DNA of 17,385 nucleotides from an uncultured Prevotella sp. (GTDB lineage: Bacteria; Bacteroidota; Bacteroidia; Bacteroidales; Bacteroidaceae), in the NCBI GenBank assembly GCA_902477645.1, contig CABSIA010000052.1:1-17385 (forward strand), read 5' to 3'. Shown here piece after piece: positions 5,984-12,515 of the stretch; position 1 is the first letter of the stretch; every line of letters begins with the position of its first letter. The notes under the pieces were generated by a model. That model had not been told where the DNA came from and ran no database searches. It saw nothing but the letters and a program-made list of their open reading frames with translations. The position numbers and the translations under genes are program-made.

Positions 5984-7885
5984 TTACTTTTTCTTAGGCC
6001 TTCTTCTTGCCCAGCCTTCCTCAGCAAAGTCGGGTTCCTCGTCTTTGAACTTGAACGGACGGCCTTTCATAAGCTCACGCCAGTCGCCGTTTGCGCTCTC
6101 ACGACGTCTTTCGGCCTTGCTTTTTCTCTCCTTGCGTGGCTCGGAATATTTGCCGGAGGCGTTTCTGCCTCTGCGGTCTTCCCTCTTGCCTGCGGCCGTT
6201 ACACGTAGCTGCCCTGCATTTTCACCACGATTTCCACGGCCGTGTCCAGACTCATCAGCGTCGTTGCATCTTACGGTACGTCCTTTGTATTCAAGTCCGT
6301 TGATGGCGTTTATAACTCTCTTGGCATCCTTCTCAGGAACCTCGATATAAGAGAATTTTGACAGCAAATCGATGTGGCCAACTTCCTGCCGCTGCTTCAA
6401 ATTCCGGTTCAGGAACTGCATCACCTCGCCCGGATAAAAACCGTCTGTCTTGCCAAGGTTTATAAACAGGCGCTTGTAACCGGCCTCAGCTGTGTGCTTG
6501 CGTCTGCCTCCCGAGACCTTGGGACCTTGCTGCGACTTATCTCTGCCACCCTTTGCTGACGGTTTTTCTATTACTGGCGCATTCTTGTAGTAGTCGAGGA
6601 AACGGCCAAAGGTCATTGTCACCATCTTCTTGATAATGTCCTCTTTGTCAACATACTCAAACTGGCGCATAATGTCGCCCATATACGGTGCAATCTGCTC
6701 CTCATCGACATCTGTCTTCATGATGGTGTCCATCTGCTTGAAGAGCTGTTTTTTGCAGATTTCCTCAGGTGTGGGCAATGTTCCGTCGACAAACTCCTTG
6801 CCTATCTCACGCTCAATGTTGCGTACCTTTGTCTTTTCCTTTGAGTGTATGATGGATATAGATGTGCCCTTCTTTCCGGCACGTCCTGTACGTCCTGAGC
6901 GGTGGGTATAGTTCTCTATATCATCGGGCAGTCCGTAGTTTATAACGTGGGTAAGGTCGTCGACATCAAGACCACGCGCGGCGACATCGGTAGCCACAAG
7001 AAGCTGCACTGTGTGCTGGCGGAATTTCTGCATCGTAAGGTCACGCTGCTGCTGGCTGAGGTCGCCATGCAGAGCCTCGGCGTTGTATCCGTCCTTTATG
7101 AGTTTGTCGGCAATTTCCTGTGTCTCAATCTTTGTACGGCAGAAAATAATTGCAAAAATCTTCGGGTAAAAGTCTACTATACGCTTCAAAGCCAGATATT
7201 TGTCGCGAGCCTGTACCATGTAGTAGACGTGGTTCACATGCTCGGCGCCCTCGTTACGGCTGCCCACGACAATCTCCTTATAGTCTTTCAGATAGCTTTT
7301 GGCAACCCTCTCAACCTCACGGCTCATGGTTGCTGAGAAAAGCAACGTGTTGCGGTCGGCAGGCACATTCTCAAAAATCTCATTTATGGAGTCGGCAAAA
7401 CCCATATTGAGCATCTCATCGGCCTCATCGAGAATAACGTTCTCTATGTTGCCGCAATCCACAACACCACGGTGCATAAGGTCTATCAACCGTCCTGGTG
7501 TGGCGACGATAATCTGCACGCCGTGGCGCAATGTCCTGATTTGCGTCTCTATCGACGCACCGCCATAAACAGCGGCAACATGCAGTCCGTTGATGTATTT
7601 CCCAAAATCATTTAGGTCGTCAGCTATCTGCAGACACAGCTCACGTGTAGGGCTGAGCACCAGAGCCTGCGGAGCCTTCAACTTAGGGTCTACTTTCTGC
7701 AAAGTCGGTATACCGTATGCCGCCGTCTTGCCCGTTCCTGTCTGTGCAAGTGCTATAACGTCATTTCCATGACCGAGCAAATACGGAATGACTTCTTCCT
7801 GAACAGGCATCGGCTGTTCAAATCCCAACTCTTCAATGGCGCGGCGGATATTCTCGCTTACGCCCAATTCTTCAAATGTCTTCAA
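5984..7885 (-). CDS. deaD: DEAD-box RNA helicase (DeaD/CsdA/DbpA type)
   Basis: This ATP-dependent RNA helicase, likely acting in ribosome assembly or mRNA turnover, has 633 residues if translation begins at TTG 7885 (MKTFEELGVSENI). That is where family homology starts and puts the Q motif at the N-terminus. An ATG at 7915 is possible but adds a hydrophobic stretch; an ATG at 8005 lies upstream of the promoter. Motifs: I AQTGTGKT (47-54), Ia PTREL (79-83), II DEAD (153-156), III SAT (184-186), V ATDVAARGLD (298-307), VI HRSGRTGRAG (328-337). A DbpA-like RNA-binding domain covers about 470-541, then a basic, disordered tail. Within that tail residues about 556-567 (NAGQLRVTAAGK) are encoded by a copy of the palindromic repeat. 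Subfamily assignment is by architecture. Confidence 0.9.
   Translation of the reverse strand: MKTFEELGVSENIRRAIEELGFEQPMPVQEEVIPYLLGHGNDVIALAQTGTGKTAAYGIPTLQKVDPKLKAPQALVLSPTRELCLQIADDLNDFGKYINGLHVAAVYGGASIETQIRTLRHGVQIIVATPGRLIDLMHRGVVDCGNIENVILDEADEMLNMGFADSINEIFENVPADRNTLLFSATMSREVERVAKSYLKDYKEIVVGSRNEGAEHVNHVYYMVQARDKYLALKRIVDFYPKIFAIIFCRTKIETQEIADKLIKDGYNAEALHGDLSQQQRDLTMQKFRQHTVQLLVATDVAARGLDVDDLTHVINYGLPDDIENYTHRSGRTGRAGKKGTSISIIHSKEKTKVRNIEREIGKEFVDGTLPTPEEICKKQLFKQMDTIMKTDVDEEQIAPYMGDIMRQFEYVDKEDIIKKMVTMTFGRFLDYYKNAPVIEKPSAKGGRDKSQQGPKVSGGRRKHTAEAGYKRLFINLGKTDGFYPGEVMQFLNRNLKQRQEVGHIDLLSKFSYIEVPEKDAKRVINAINGLEYKGRTVRCNDADESGHGRGNRGENAGQLRVTAAGKREDRRGRNASGKYSEPRKERKSKAERRRESANGDWRELMKGRPFKFKDEEPDFAEEGWARRRPKKK
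6188..6218 (-). repeat. GGCCGCTA palindrome, copy 4, in frame inside the helicase gene
   Basis: The plus strand reads TGCGGCCGTTA, loop CACG, TAGCTGCCCTGCA, a clear but degraded relative of the intergenic copies, with two altered stem positions. Read with the helicase it encodes NAGQLRVTAAGK without stop or frameshift, in the disordered C-terminal tail where an insertion is least harmful. Confidence 0.8.
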
Positions 7886-7944
7886 ATTACAAAAAAAATA
7901 AAAATAAAGAGACATAAAATCACGTCTCAGATGAAATTTCGTTG

Positions 7945-7975
7945 CAAAGGTACTACTTTTATTCCTTAACCACAA
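7945..7975 (-). promoter_or_regulatory. Promoter of the helicase gene
   Basis: On the minus strand TTG (7973-7975), a 20-bp gap, then TACCTTTG (7945-7952) match the Bacteroidetes -33/-7 pattern well. Transcription would start near 7938-7940. That excludes the ATG at 8005 as the helicase start and leaves a leader of about 50 nt before TTG 7885 or about 25 nt before ATG 7915. Confidence 0.75.
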
Positions 7976-7994
7976 TGGTTTAATAAAAAAAGTA

Positions 7995-8002
7995 TAACTT
8001 TG
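7995..8002 (+). promoter_or_regulatory. Putative -7 promoter element for the LOG gene
   Basis: TAACTTTG followed by CA matches TAnnTTTG. The -33 region is AT-rich without a clear TTTG. It is divergent from the helicase promoter, with the two -7 boxes about 50 bp apart. Palindrome copy 5 would lie in the LOG mRNA leader. Confidence 0.5.
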
Positions 8003-8004
8003 CA

Positions 8005-8047
8005 ATATGCTTTATTGCTTGCGGCCGCTATACATAGCGGCCCTACA
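8005..8047 (-). repeat. GGCCGCTA palindrome, copy 5
   Basis: Full-length copy with tail ATATGCTTTATTGCTTGCGG, stem GGCCGCTA, loop TACA, TAGCGGCC, end CTACA. It sits between the putative LOG -7 box and the LOG start codon at 8072, so it is probably transcribed as a leader hairpin. Confidence 0.9.
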
Positions 8048-8071
8048 AAAAAATAAAAAGATACAACGTAT

Positions 8072-8614
8072 ATGAAAATTGGAATATTCTGTTCTGCCAA
8101 CGATAACATAGACGGCGACTTCTTCGCCATGGCAGACGAACTTGCCACATGGATGGCACGTAACGGGCACACGCTGGTTTGGGGAGGATGCAACCTCGGA
8201 CTGATGCGGCAATTGGGAGAGAGCATCAAAAAAGCAGGCGGAAAGTGCGTAGGAGTGGTTCCGCAGATTATTGAGAAAGGCGGAAGGGCTTTTTCTGATA
8301 TCGACGTGTTTATACCCTGCGACAACCTCAGCGACCGCAAAGACATTCTTTTGGCTCAAAGCGACATTATAATAGCTTTGCCTGGCGGCATCGGAACTCT
8401 TGACGAGATATTCACCGTGGCGGCATCGCACACCATAGGCTACCACGCAAAGAAAATAATTCTGTACAACATGAAAGGTTTCTGGGCATCACTCATAAAC
8501 ATGCTCGACGACATGCAGGCAAAAGGTGTTATACGCGGACAGTGGAAAGATTACATTTTAGTGGCTGACAATATTGAAGAGATTGACGAAAAATGTAGGG
8601 CCGCTATTGTGTAG
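8072..8614 (+). CDS. LOG family protein (TIGR00730-type phosphoribohydrolase-like)
   Basis: This 180-residue Rossmann-fold protein belongs to the LOG family, whose characterised members release free cytokinin base or hydrolyse the N-glycosidic bond of nucleoside monophosphates. Hallmarks seen are WGGCNLGLM (about 37-45), the catalytic R89 in SDRKDIL and PGGIGTLDE (104-112) with E112 as the catalytic Glu. Length and motif order are normal. In bacteria the physiological substrate is usually not cytokinin but AMP-like nucleotides, so function is left general. The last seven residues (KCRAAIV) and the TAG stop are encoded by palindrome copy 6, so the native C-terminus appears to have been replaced. 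The gene is convergent with the symporter. Confidence 0.87.
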   Translation: MKIGIFCSANDNIDGDFFAMADELATWMARNGHTLVWGGCNLGLMRQLGESIKKAGGKCVGVVPQIIEKGGRAFSDIDVFIPCDNLSDRKDILLAQSDIIIALPGGIGTLDEIFTVAASHTIGYHAKKIILYNMKGFWASLINMLDDMQAKGVIRGQWKDYILVADNIEEIDEKCRAAIV

Positions 8615-8631
8615 CGGCCGCAAGCAATAAA
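8594..8631 (+). repeat. GGCCGCTA palindrome, copy 6, supplying the LOG stop codon
   Basis: TGTAGGGCCGCTA, loop TTGTG, TAGCGGCCGCAAGCAATAA. The loop is 5 nt where most other copies have 4. The LOG reading frame enters the repeat at its first base and terminates at the TAG (8612-8614) that begins the second arm. It pairs head-to-head with copy 7. Confidence 0.9.
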
Positions 8632-8691
8632 ACATATTTGTTGATGCGTATTACAAATCCGCTTTAACAGAATTTGTTTTTGTAGTTTGCG

Positions 8692-8728
8692 TTTATTGCT
8701 TGCGGCCGCTATACATAGCGGCCCTACA
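8692..8728 (-). repeat. GGCCGCTA palindrome, copy 7
   Basis: TTTATTGCTTGCGGCCGCTA, loop TACA, TAGCGGCCCTACA, perfect stem. It ends 4 bp from the symporter stop codon. Copies 6 and 7 form an inverted pair filling the space between two convergent genes. Confidence 0.9.
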
Positions 8729-8731
8729 TTC

Positions 8732-9892
8732 CTAACTCTTAACTTTATCTATTATCACCGCTATCGCTCCGTCGCCTGTCACATTGCATGCGGTGCCGAA
8801 ACTGTCCATTGCAATATACAGGGCTATCATGAGCGCCTGGGCATCGGCATCGAAACCAAGAATGCTTGACAAAGGCGCCAGTGCCGCCATTATGCATCCG
8901 CCGGGAACTCCCGGAGCGGCAACCATAACAATTCCCAACATCATGATGAAATGCAGGAAGGTGAGAAAATCATGGGGCATACCGTTCAAAAGGCAAATTG
9001 TCAATGCACAGCACGTTATCTTCATGGCTGAGCCTGGCATGTGAATGGTCGCACACAACGGTACAACAAATGCCGCCACGCCATCGCTGACCTTATTTTT
9101 CAAAGTCTGGGCAAAAGTAACGGGAATTGTCGCAGCCGACGATGATGTGCCGAGGGCTGTCAGATATGCGGGAATCATGGTGACAAGCAGCCTGAGAGGA
9201 TTGCGGCGCGAGACAAGTCCCGCCACGGCATACGAATAAAGCAAAATCATTATATGCAGGGCGAAAATAACCAGAATGATATATGCGAAAACGGTTATTA
9301 TGCGGTAAACCTGCCCTGTGCATGTCATGTTCAGGAAAATGCCGAAAATATACAGCGGCAACAGCGGAATGATGGCTTTCGAGATAACTCCCGCCACAAC
9401 ATCCTTAAACTCGGAAAATATCTCACGGAGCCTCTGCAGACCGCCGTAGCTGATGCCGAGTCCCATGATGAACGAGAACACAAGGGCACTCATCACATCG
9501 AGCAATGCCGGTATTCTGACTGTGAAATAAGGTTCCAGGTCGGCAGGTTGCGATATCGGCGCAGCCATATTGCCCGTGTTTGCCACCAGCGGCGGAAACA
9601 ACCATTCGCCCACACCATATCCCATCAGTGCGGCTACCGACGTGTCGAGATACGCTATTGCCACCGTAGCCAGAAGCATTGCACCGGCTCCTTTTCCAAT
9701 ATCGGCTATAGCGGGAGTAACCAGCCCTACGATAATCAGCGGAATCATAAAACCGAGGAACTGGCCGAACACTCCGTTGAAGGTTACAAAAACCTTTACG
9801 ATGCTCTCAGGCATAGCCTCGCCCAACAACACGCCTAAGGCTATGGCTGCAACGATACGGAACAGAAGTCCCGAGAATAATTTCTTAAACAT
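8732..9892 (-). CDS. Dicarboxylate/amino acid:cation symporter (DAACS family)
   Basis: This 386-residue secondary transporter of the SDF/DAACS family (PF00375) takes up a dicarboxylate or a polar amino acid with Na+ or H+. It is hydrophobic throughout. The serine-rich re-entrant motif reads GTSSSAATIPVT and the ion/substrate helix reads GTACNVTGDGAIAVI near the C-terminus, both characteristic. The start is placed at ATG 9892 (MFKKLFSG); a longer frame from 10000 would be read through the heptamer array and GC-rich element and gives a low-complexity LTSYLLPLTSYY stretch unlike any family N-terminus. The start codon sits 3 bp from the heptamer array. Substrate is not assignable, though a threonine/serine or dicarboxylate carrier is plausible. 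Confidence 0.88.
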   Translation of the reverse strand: MFKKLFSGLLFRIVAAIALGVLLGEAMPESIVKVFVTFNGVFGQFLGFMIPLIIVGLVTPAIADIGKGAGAMLLATVAIAYLDTSVAALMGYGVGEWLFPPLVANTGNMAAPISQPADLEPYFTVRIPALLDVMSALVFSFIMGLGISYGGLQRLREIFSEFKDVVAGVISKAIIPLLPLYIFGIFLNMTCTGQVYRIITVFAYIILVIFALHIMILLYSYAVAGLVSRRNPLRLLVTMIPAYLTALGTSSSAATIPVTFAQTLKNKVSDGVAAFVVPLCATIHMPGSAMKITCCALTICLLNGMPHDFLTFLHFIMMLGIVMVAAPGVPGGCIMAALAPLSSILGFDADAQALMIALYIAMDSFGTACNVTGDGAIAVIIDKVKS

Positions 9893-9895
9893 ATA

Positions 9896-9970
9896 GTAAG
9901 AGGTAAGAGGTAAGAGGTAAGAGGTGAGAGGTGAGAGGTAAGAGGTTGTGAGGTAAGAAGTTGTGAGGTA
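9896..9970. repeat. Heptamer tandem array (GTAAGAG) abutting the symporter start
   Basis: About ten 7-bp units, mostly GTAAGAG with GTGAGAG, GTTGTGAG and GTAAGAAG variants, cover 75 bp. On the coding strand this is a CTCTTAC array ending 3 bp before the ATG at 9892, so it forms the ribosome-binding region. The four units nearest the gene are identical, which favours slippage and copy-number change. Confidence 0.88.
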
Positions 9971-9972
9971 CA

Positions 9973-10078
9973 GCCCCCTGCCCCCCCGTGGGGGGTGCAT
10001 TGAGCCTCAACTTCTATTCAACGTACCCCCCACCGGGGGGCAGGGGGGCCTCAACTTCTCACCGGGGGACAGGGGGCT
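9973..10078. repeat. 80-bp GC-rich inverted element, intergenic copy plus extra half
   Basis: A left arm (9973-9996, GCCCCCTGCCCCCCCGTGGG followed by GGGT) and right arm (10025-10050) flank a 28-bp spacer ending ATTCAACGT. Each arm is itself a small palindrome of the CCCCCC/GGGGGG type. A third, partial right-arm copy (ACCGGGGGACAGGGGGC) follows at about 10060-10077. The same arms and spacer length recur inside the M16 peptidase gene. The element lies between the flavodiiron gene stop and the heptamer array. Confidence 0.85.
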
Positions 10079-10082
10079 TTAT

Positions 10083-11261
10083 TTAAACAAGTTTCTCTGC
10101 CATTGCCCTGCCCAAGGCCTCACATTGCGCCTTGATCTCAGGAGTCAGCGCCTGTTTCATGTCAACAGGGTCGCAAACCTGCTCAAAATGCAGGCGTGTG
10201 TCGTTCCACTCCTCTATCTTTCCGACAGCCTTCGATGCCCAGGCATGCGAGCCGAAACATCCGAAATAACGTTTGCCCTTAATATCTTTGTTGGCTATCT
10301 CAGACAACAACACCTCCATTTCGTGATACAGTCCGGCATTGTATGTGGGAGCACCCACAATAAGTCCCTGATAACGGAAAATATCACGTAAAATATACGA
10401 ATGGTGAGTTTTTGACACATTGTACATCACTATGTCCTTTATTCCAGCCTGCGATGCGGCACGCGCAATGTGCTCTGCCATGCGCTCCGTGTTGCCATAC
10501 ATTGTGCCATAGCAAATCACGAGCCCCGGCTGCGCCTTGTATTTCGAAAGAGTGTCGTAAATGCCAATAACCTTGTTGATATATTTGTGCCATACAGGGC
10601 CGTGTGTAGAGCATATATAGTCGAGCTTTACGTCAGCCAGTTTCTTCAGGGCATTCTGCACAGGCACACCATATTTGCCAACGATGTTTGAATAATAGCG
10701 CGTCATCTCAAGCCAGAAGGTGTCGCAATTTATCTCCTCGTCTACAATGCCTCCGTTCAATGCGCCAAAACATCCGAAGGCATCGCCCGAGAATAGAGTT
10801 GTGCCGCAAAGTGTCACCATTGTCTCCGGCCAATGCACCATAGGCGTAAGCACAAACGTAAGTTCTTTTTCACCCAATGACAATGTGTCGCCATTGTCCA
10901 CCGTCAATATGTCATCGCCAATGCCGTAGAAGCCCTGTATCATAGAGAAAGTCTTCTTGTTGCCTACAATCTTCACGTCGGGATAATATTTCTTCACCAA
11001 GGCGACAGAGCCGCTATGGTCTGGTTCCATGTGGTTTATTACCAGATAGTCTACAGGACGCTCTCCTATTACCTCACGGATATTTTCCAGATACTGTGTA
11101 AAGAAGTCAACCTCCACTGTATCAACAAGACAAATCTTCTCGTCGGCTACAAGATACGAGTTGTAGCTGACTCCATTCGGCAATGGCCACAAACCCTCAA
11201 ATAAATTCTTATTACGGTCGTTTACACCTACATAATAGGTTTTTTCTGTGATTTCTATCAT
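10083..11261 (-). CDS. FprA-type flavodiiron protein (A-type flavoprotein)
   Basis: This 392-residue cytosolic flavodiiron protein reduces O2 to water (or NO to N2O) to protect anaerobes. The N-terminal metallo-beta-lactamase-like domain carries the diiron ligands H77-x-E79-x-D81-H82 (NHMEPDHSG), H143 (VHWPE), D160 (FSGDAFG) and H220 (STHGP). The C-terminal flavodoxin domain begins near 245, with FMN loop YGTMYGNTE (251-259) and GAPTYNAGLYHEM. There is no extra rubredoxin or flavin reductase domain, so it is class A. The start is set at ATG 11261 (MIEITEKTYYVG), matching the family; a start ten codons earlier only duplicates MIEI. It lies downstream of the PfkB gene on the same strand with the palindrome pair 8/9 between them. 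Confidence 0.93.
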   Translation of the reverse strand: MIEITEKTYYVGVNDRNKNLFEGLWPLPNGVSYNSYLVADEKICLVDTVEVDFFTQYLENIREVIGERPVDYLVINHMEPDHSGSVALVKKYYPDVKIVGNKKTFSMIQGFYGIGDDILTVDNGDTLSLGEKELTFVLTPMVHWPETMVTLCGTTLFSGDAFGCFGALNGGIVDEEINCDTFWLEMTRYYSNIVGKYGVPVQNALKKLADVKLDYICSTHGPVWHKYINKVIGIYDTLSKYKAQPGLVICYGTMYGNTERMAEHIARAASQAGIKDIVMYNVSKTHHSYILRDIFRYQGLIVGAPTYNAGLYHEMEVLLSEIANKDIKGKRYFGCFGSHAWASKAVGKIEEWNDTRLHFEQVCDPVDMKQALTPEIKAQCEALGRAMAEKLV

Positions 11262-11296
11262 AGCTTTTATCGTTTTTATTATTTCTATCAAATAAC

Positions 11297-11326
11297 TGTA
11301 GGGCCGCTATGCATAGCGGCCGCAAT
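11297..11326 (+). repeat. GGCCGCTA palindrome, copy 8
   Basis: TGTAGGGCCGCTATGCATAG then CGGCCGCAAT. The core GGCCGCTATGCATAGCGGCC is a perfect 20-bp dyad. Head-to-head partner of copy 9. Confidence 0.9.
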
Positions 11327-11344
11327 TAATATATAATACAATAA

Positions 11345-11384
11345 TGCCTTATTGACTGCGGCCGCTATGCATAGCGGCCCTACA
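11345..11384 (-). repeat. GGCCGCTA palindrome, copy 9
   Basis: TGCCTTATTGACTGCGG tail, then the same perfect 20-bp dyad as copy 8 and CTACA. It ends 2 bp from the PfkB stop codon. Copies 8 and 9 have identical cores, suggesting recent duplication or gene conversion. Confidence 0.9.
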
Positions 11385-11386
11385 AC

Positions 11387-12313
11387 TTACCTCAATGTTT
11401 TTCCAAACTCCGGTGAGACATAGTTGTAAATATCTTTACAACATTCAGCGGCAAACATTTTTCCGTAACTTACCAGCCTGTCCCACTGGCTCTCCGTAAG
11501 TCCACGGTCTATATCTGCCCGCATTATGCCTTCGTGTATCAGCCCATAAACAAAACCGGCATTGAAATTATCACCAGCGCCAATTGTGCTCACCACATTT
11601 GCAGCCTCAGCAGGATATTCCTTGCGGAAACTATTCCCGCCATGCACAAGAATTGGCTTTGCGCCACGAGTGCAGATAAAATTCTTGCAATAGAACGATA
11701 TCTCCGCCTGATAAACCTTGTCGGCATCGGGCATACGGTAGAGTATTCCGAAATCCTCGTCTGAGCCTCTTACAATGTCTGAATATTCAAGATTTTCTAT
11801 AAGGTTAGGCGTAATCTTCATTATCTCGTTGCGGTGCGACGCCCTATAGTTCACATCGTAGTACAATATGGCGCCATGCTCATGGGCATATTCAAGAAAT
11901 CCTGCCACCTGAGGCCTTACCACAGGATTTATGGCAAAGAACGAGCCGAACACCACAATGTCGTCACGGTTTATTTCCGGATAACAGAACTCAAGCTTAT
12001 CGTTCGGATGGTCTTTGTAGAAAATGTAGTCGGCATTGTTGTTCTCGTCAAGAAATGCCAACGACAGCGGTGACTTTGAATCGGGAAAAACATTTACGTT
12101 GTCGGCATTCACGCCGTTCTCTCTCAAGAAAGAGATAACATACTCACCAACTCTGTCGTTGCCAGCCTCCGAGATAAACATAGTGTTCACTCCTGCGCGT
12201 CCCAACGAAATCATGGCATTGAAAGCCGAGCCTCCAGGCACAGCCTCTATCGGTTTTCCATTCTTAAAAATAATGTCGAGAACTGTCTCGCCTATTCCTA
12301 TTACCTTGCGCAT
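11387..12313 (-). CDS. PfkB family carbohydrate kinase (fructokinase/ribokinase-like)
   Basis: This 308-residue cytosolic kinase phosphorylates a sugar or nucleoside with ATP. The N-terminal substrate motif includes PGGSAFNAMISLGRAG (26-41). The C-terminal PfkB signature is STIGAGDNFNAGFVYGL (242-258), with GAGD at 245-248 forming the anion hole and D248 the catalytic base. SEAGNDRVGEYV (48-59) is the conserved segment before the lid. Fructose is the likeliest substrate from overall similarity, but ribose or another sugar cannot be excluded. A Bacteroidetes -7 box lies 20 bp upstream and an imperfect palindrome just behind it, so it is probably regulated at initiation. The flavodiiron gene follows after 125 bp and may be cotranscribed. 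Confidence 0.9.
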   Translation of the reverse strand: MRKVIGIGETVLDIIFKNGKPIEAVPGGSAFNAMISLGRAGVNTMFISEAGNDRVGEYVISFLRENGVNADNVNVFPDSKSPLSLAFLDENNNADYIFYKDHPNDKLEFCYPEINRDDIVVFGSFFAINPVVRPQVAGFLEYAHEHGAILYYDVNYRASHRNEIMKITPNLIENLEYSDIVRGSDEDFGILYRMPDADKVYQAEISFYCKNFICTRGAKPILVHGGNSFRKEYPAEAANVVSTIGAGDNFNAGFVYGLIHEGIMRADIDRGLTESQWDRLVSYGKMFAAECCKDIYNYVSPEFGKTLR

Positions 12314-12332
12314 AAATTATTTTTTTAGAATA

Positions 12333-12340
12333 CAAAGGTA
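12333..12340 (-). promoter_or_regulatory. -7 promoter element of the PfkB gene
   Basis: The minus strand reads TACCTTTG followed by TATTCTAAAAAAA. The -33 position is degenerate (no TTTG at 19-21 bp), which fits a promoter needing an activator. The start codon is 20 bp away. Confidence 0.6.
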
Positions 12341-12362
12341 GTGCAAAATTTCGATTAAGCGA

Positions 12363-12390
12363 AAAGAATGCAAATGTATTTGTATTCTTT
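12363..12390. promoter_or_regulatory. Candidate operator: imperfect palindrome upstream of the PfkB gene
   Basis: AAAGAATGCAAA, loop TGTA, TTTGTATTCTTT: 11 of 12 positions pair. It lies about 22 bp upstream of the PfkB -7 box. One half (AGAATACAAA) recurs at 12327-12336, overlapping that box. A regulator-binding arrangement is inferred from position and symmetry. Confidence 0.45.
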
Positions 12391-12444
12391 AGTGAAAGAA
12401 ATATATGTTGTAGAGTCAACCAAAACAAAAAATATTATTTTTGC

Positions 12445-12475
12445 TTTGTAATTCCACCCGTTTGCATTATCTTTG
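12445..12475 (+). promoter_or_regulatory. Promoter of the small membrane protein gene
   Basis: TTTG (12445-12448), exactly 19 bp, then TATCTTTG (12468-12475) and CA: the best match to the Bacteroidetes consensus in the window. Transcription would begin about 12480, excluding any start codon at 12441 and leaving ATG 12516 with a leader of about 35 nt. Confidence 0.85.
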
Positions 12476-12515
12476 CAAGAAATTTACAAAAAGCCAAACA
12501 GCGAACATTGTCAAC

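Noticed and set aside
5936..6350. Plus-strand open frames opposite the helicase tail
   Set aside because: They are antisense shadows in GC-biased coding sequence and translate the palindrome (RPLHVAAL-type peptides); no promoter or family match.
8594..8728. GGCCGCTA palindromes as ordinary rho-independent terminators
   Set aside because: No T-run follows the stem in either direction at any copy, and copies also lie in mRNA leaders and inside a coding region.
9893..10000. Longer symporter start at 10000
   Set aside because: The added residues come from the GC-rich element and heptamer array, are low complexity, and resemble no DAACS N-terminus.
9963..10391. Plus-strand open frame of 142 residues
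   Set aside because: It begins in the heptamer/GC-rich repeats and then runs antisense to the flavodiiron gene; its PPTGGQGG stretch is just the repeat translated.
12441..12515. N-terminal extension of the small membrane protein to 12441
   Set aside because: It would begin before and run through the promoter at 12445-12475; the ATG at 12516 fits the promoter and gives a normal membrane anchor.
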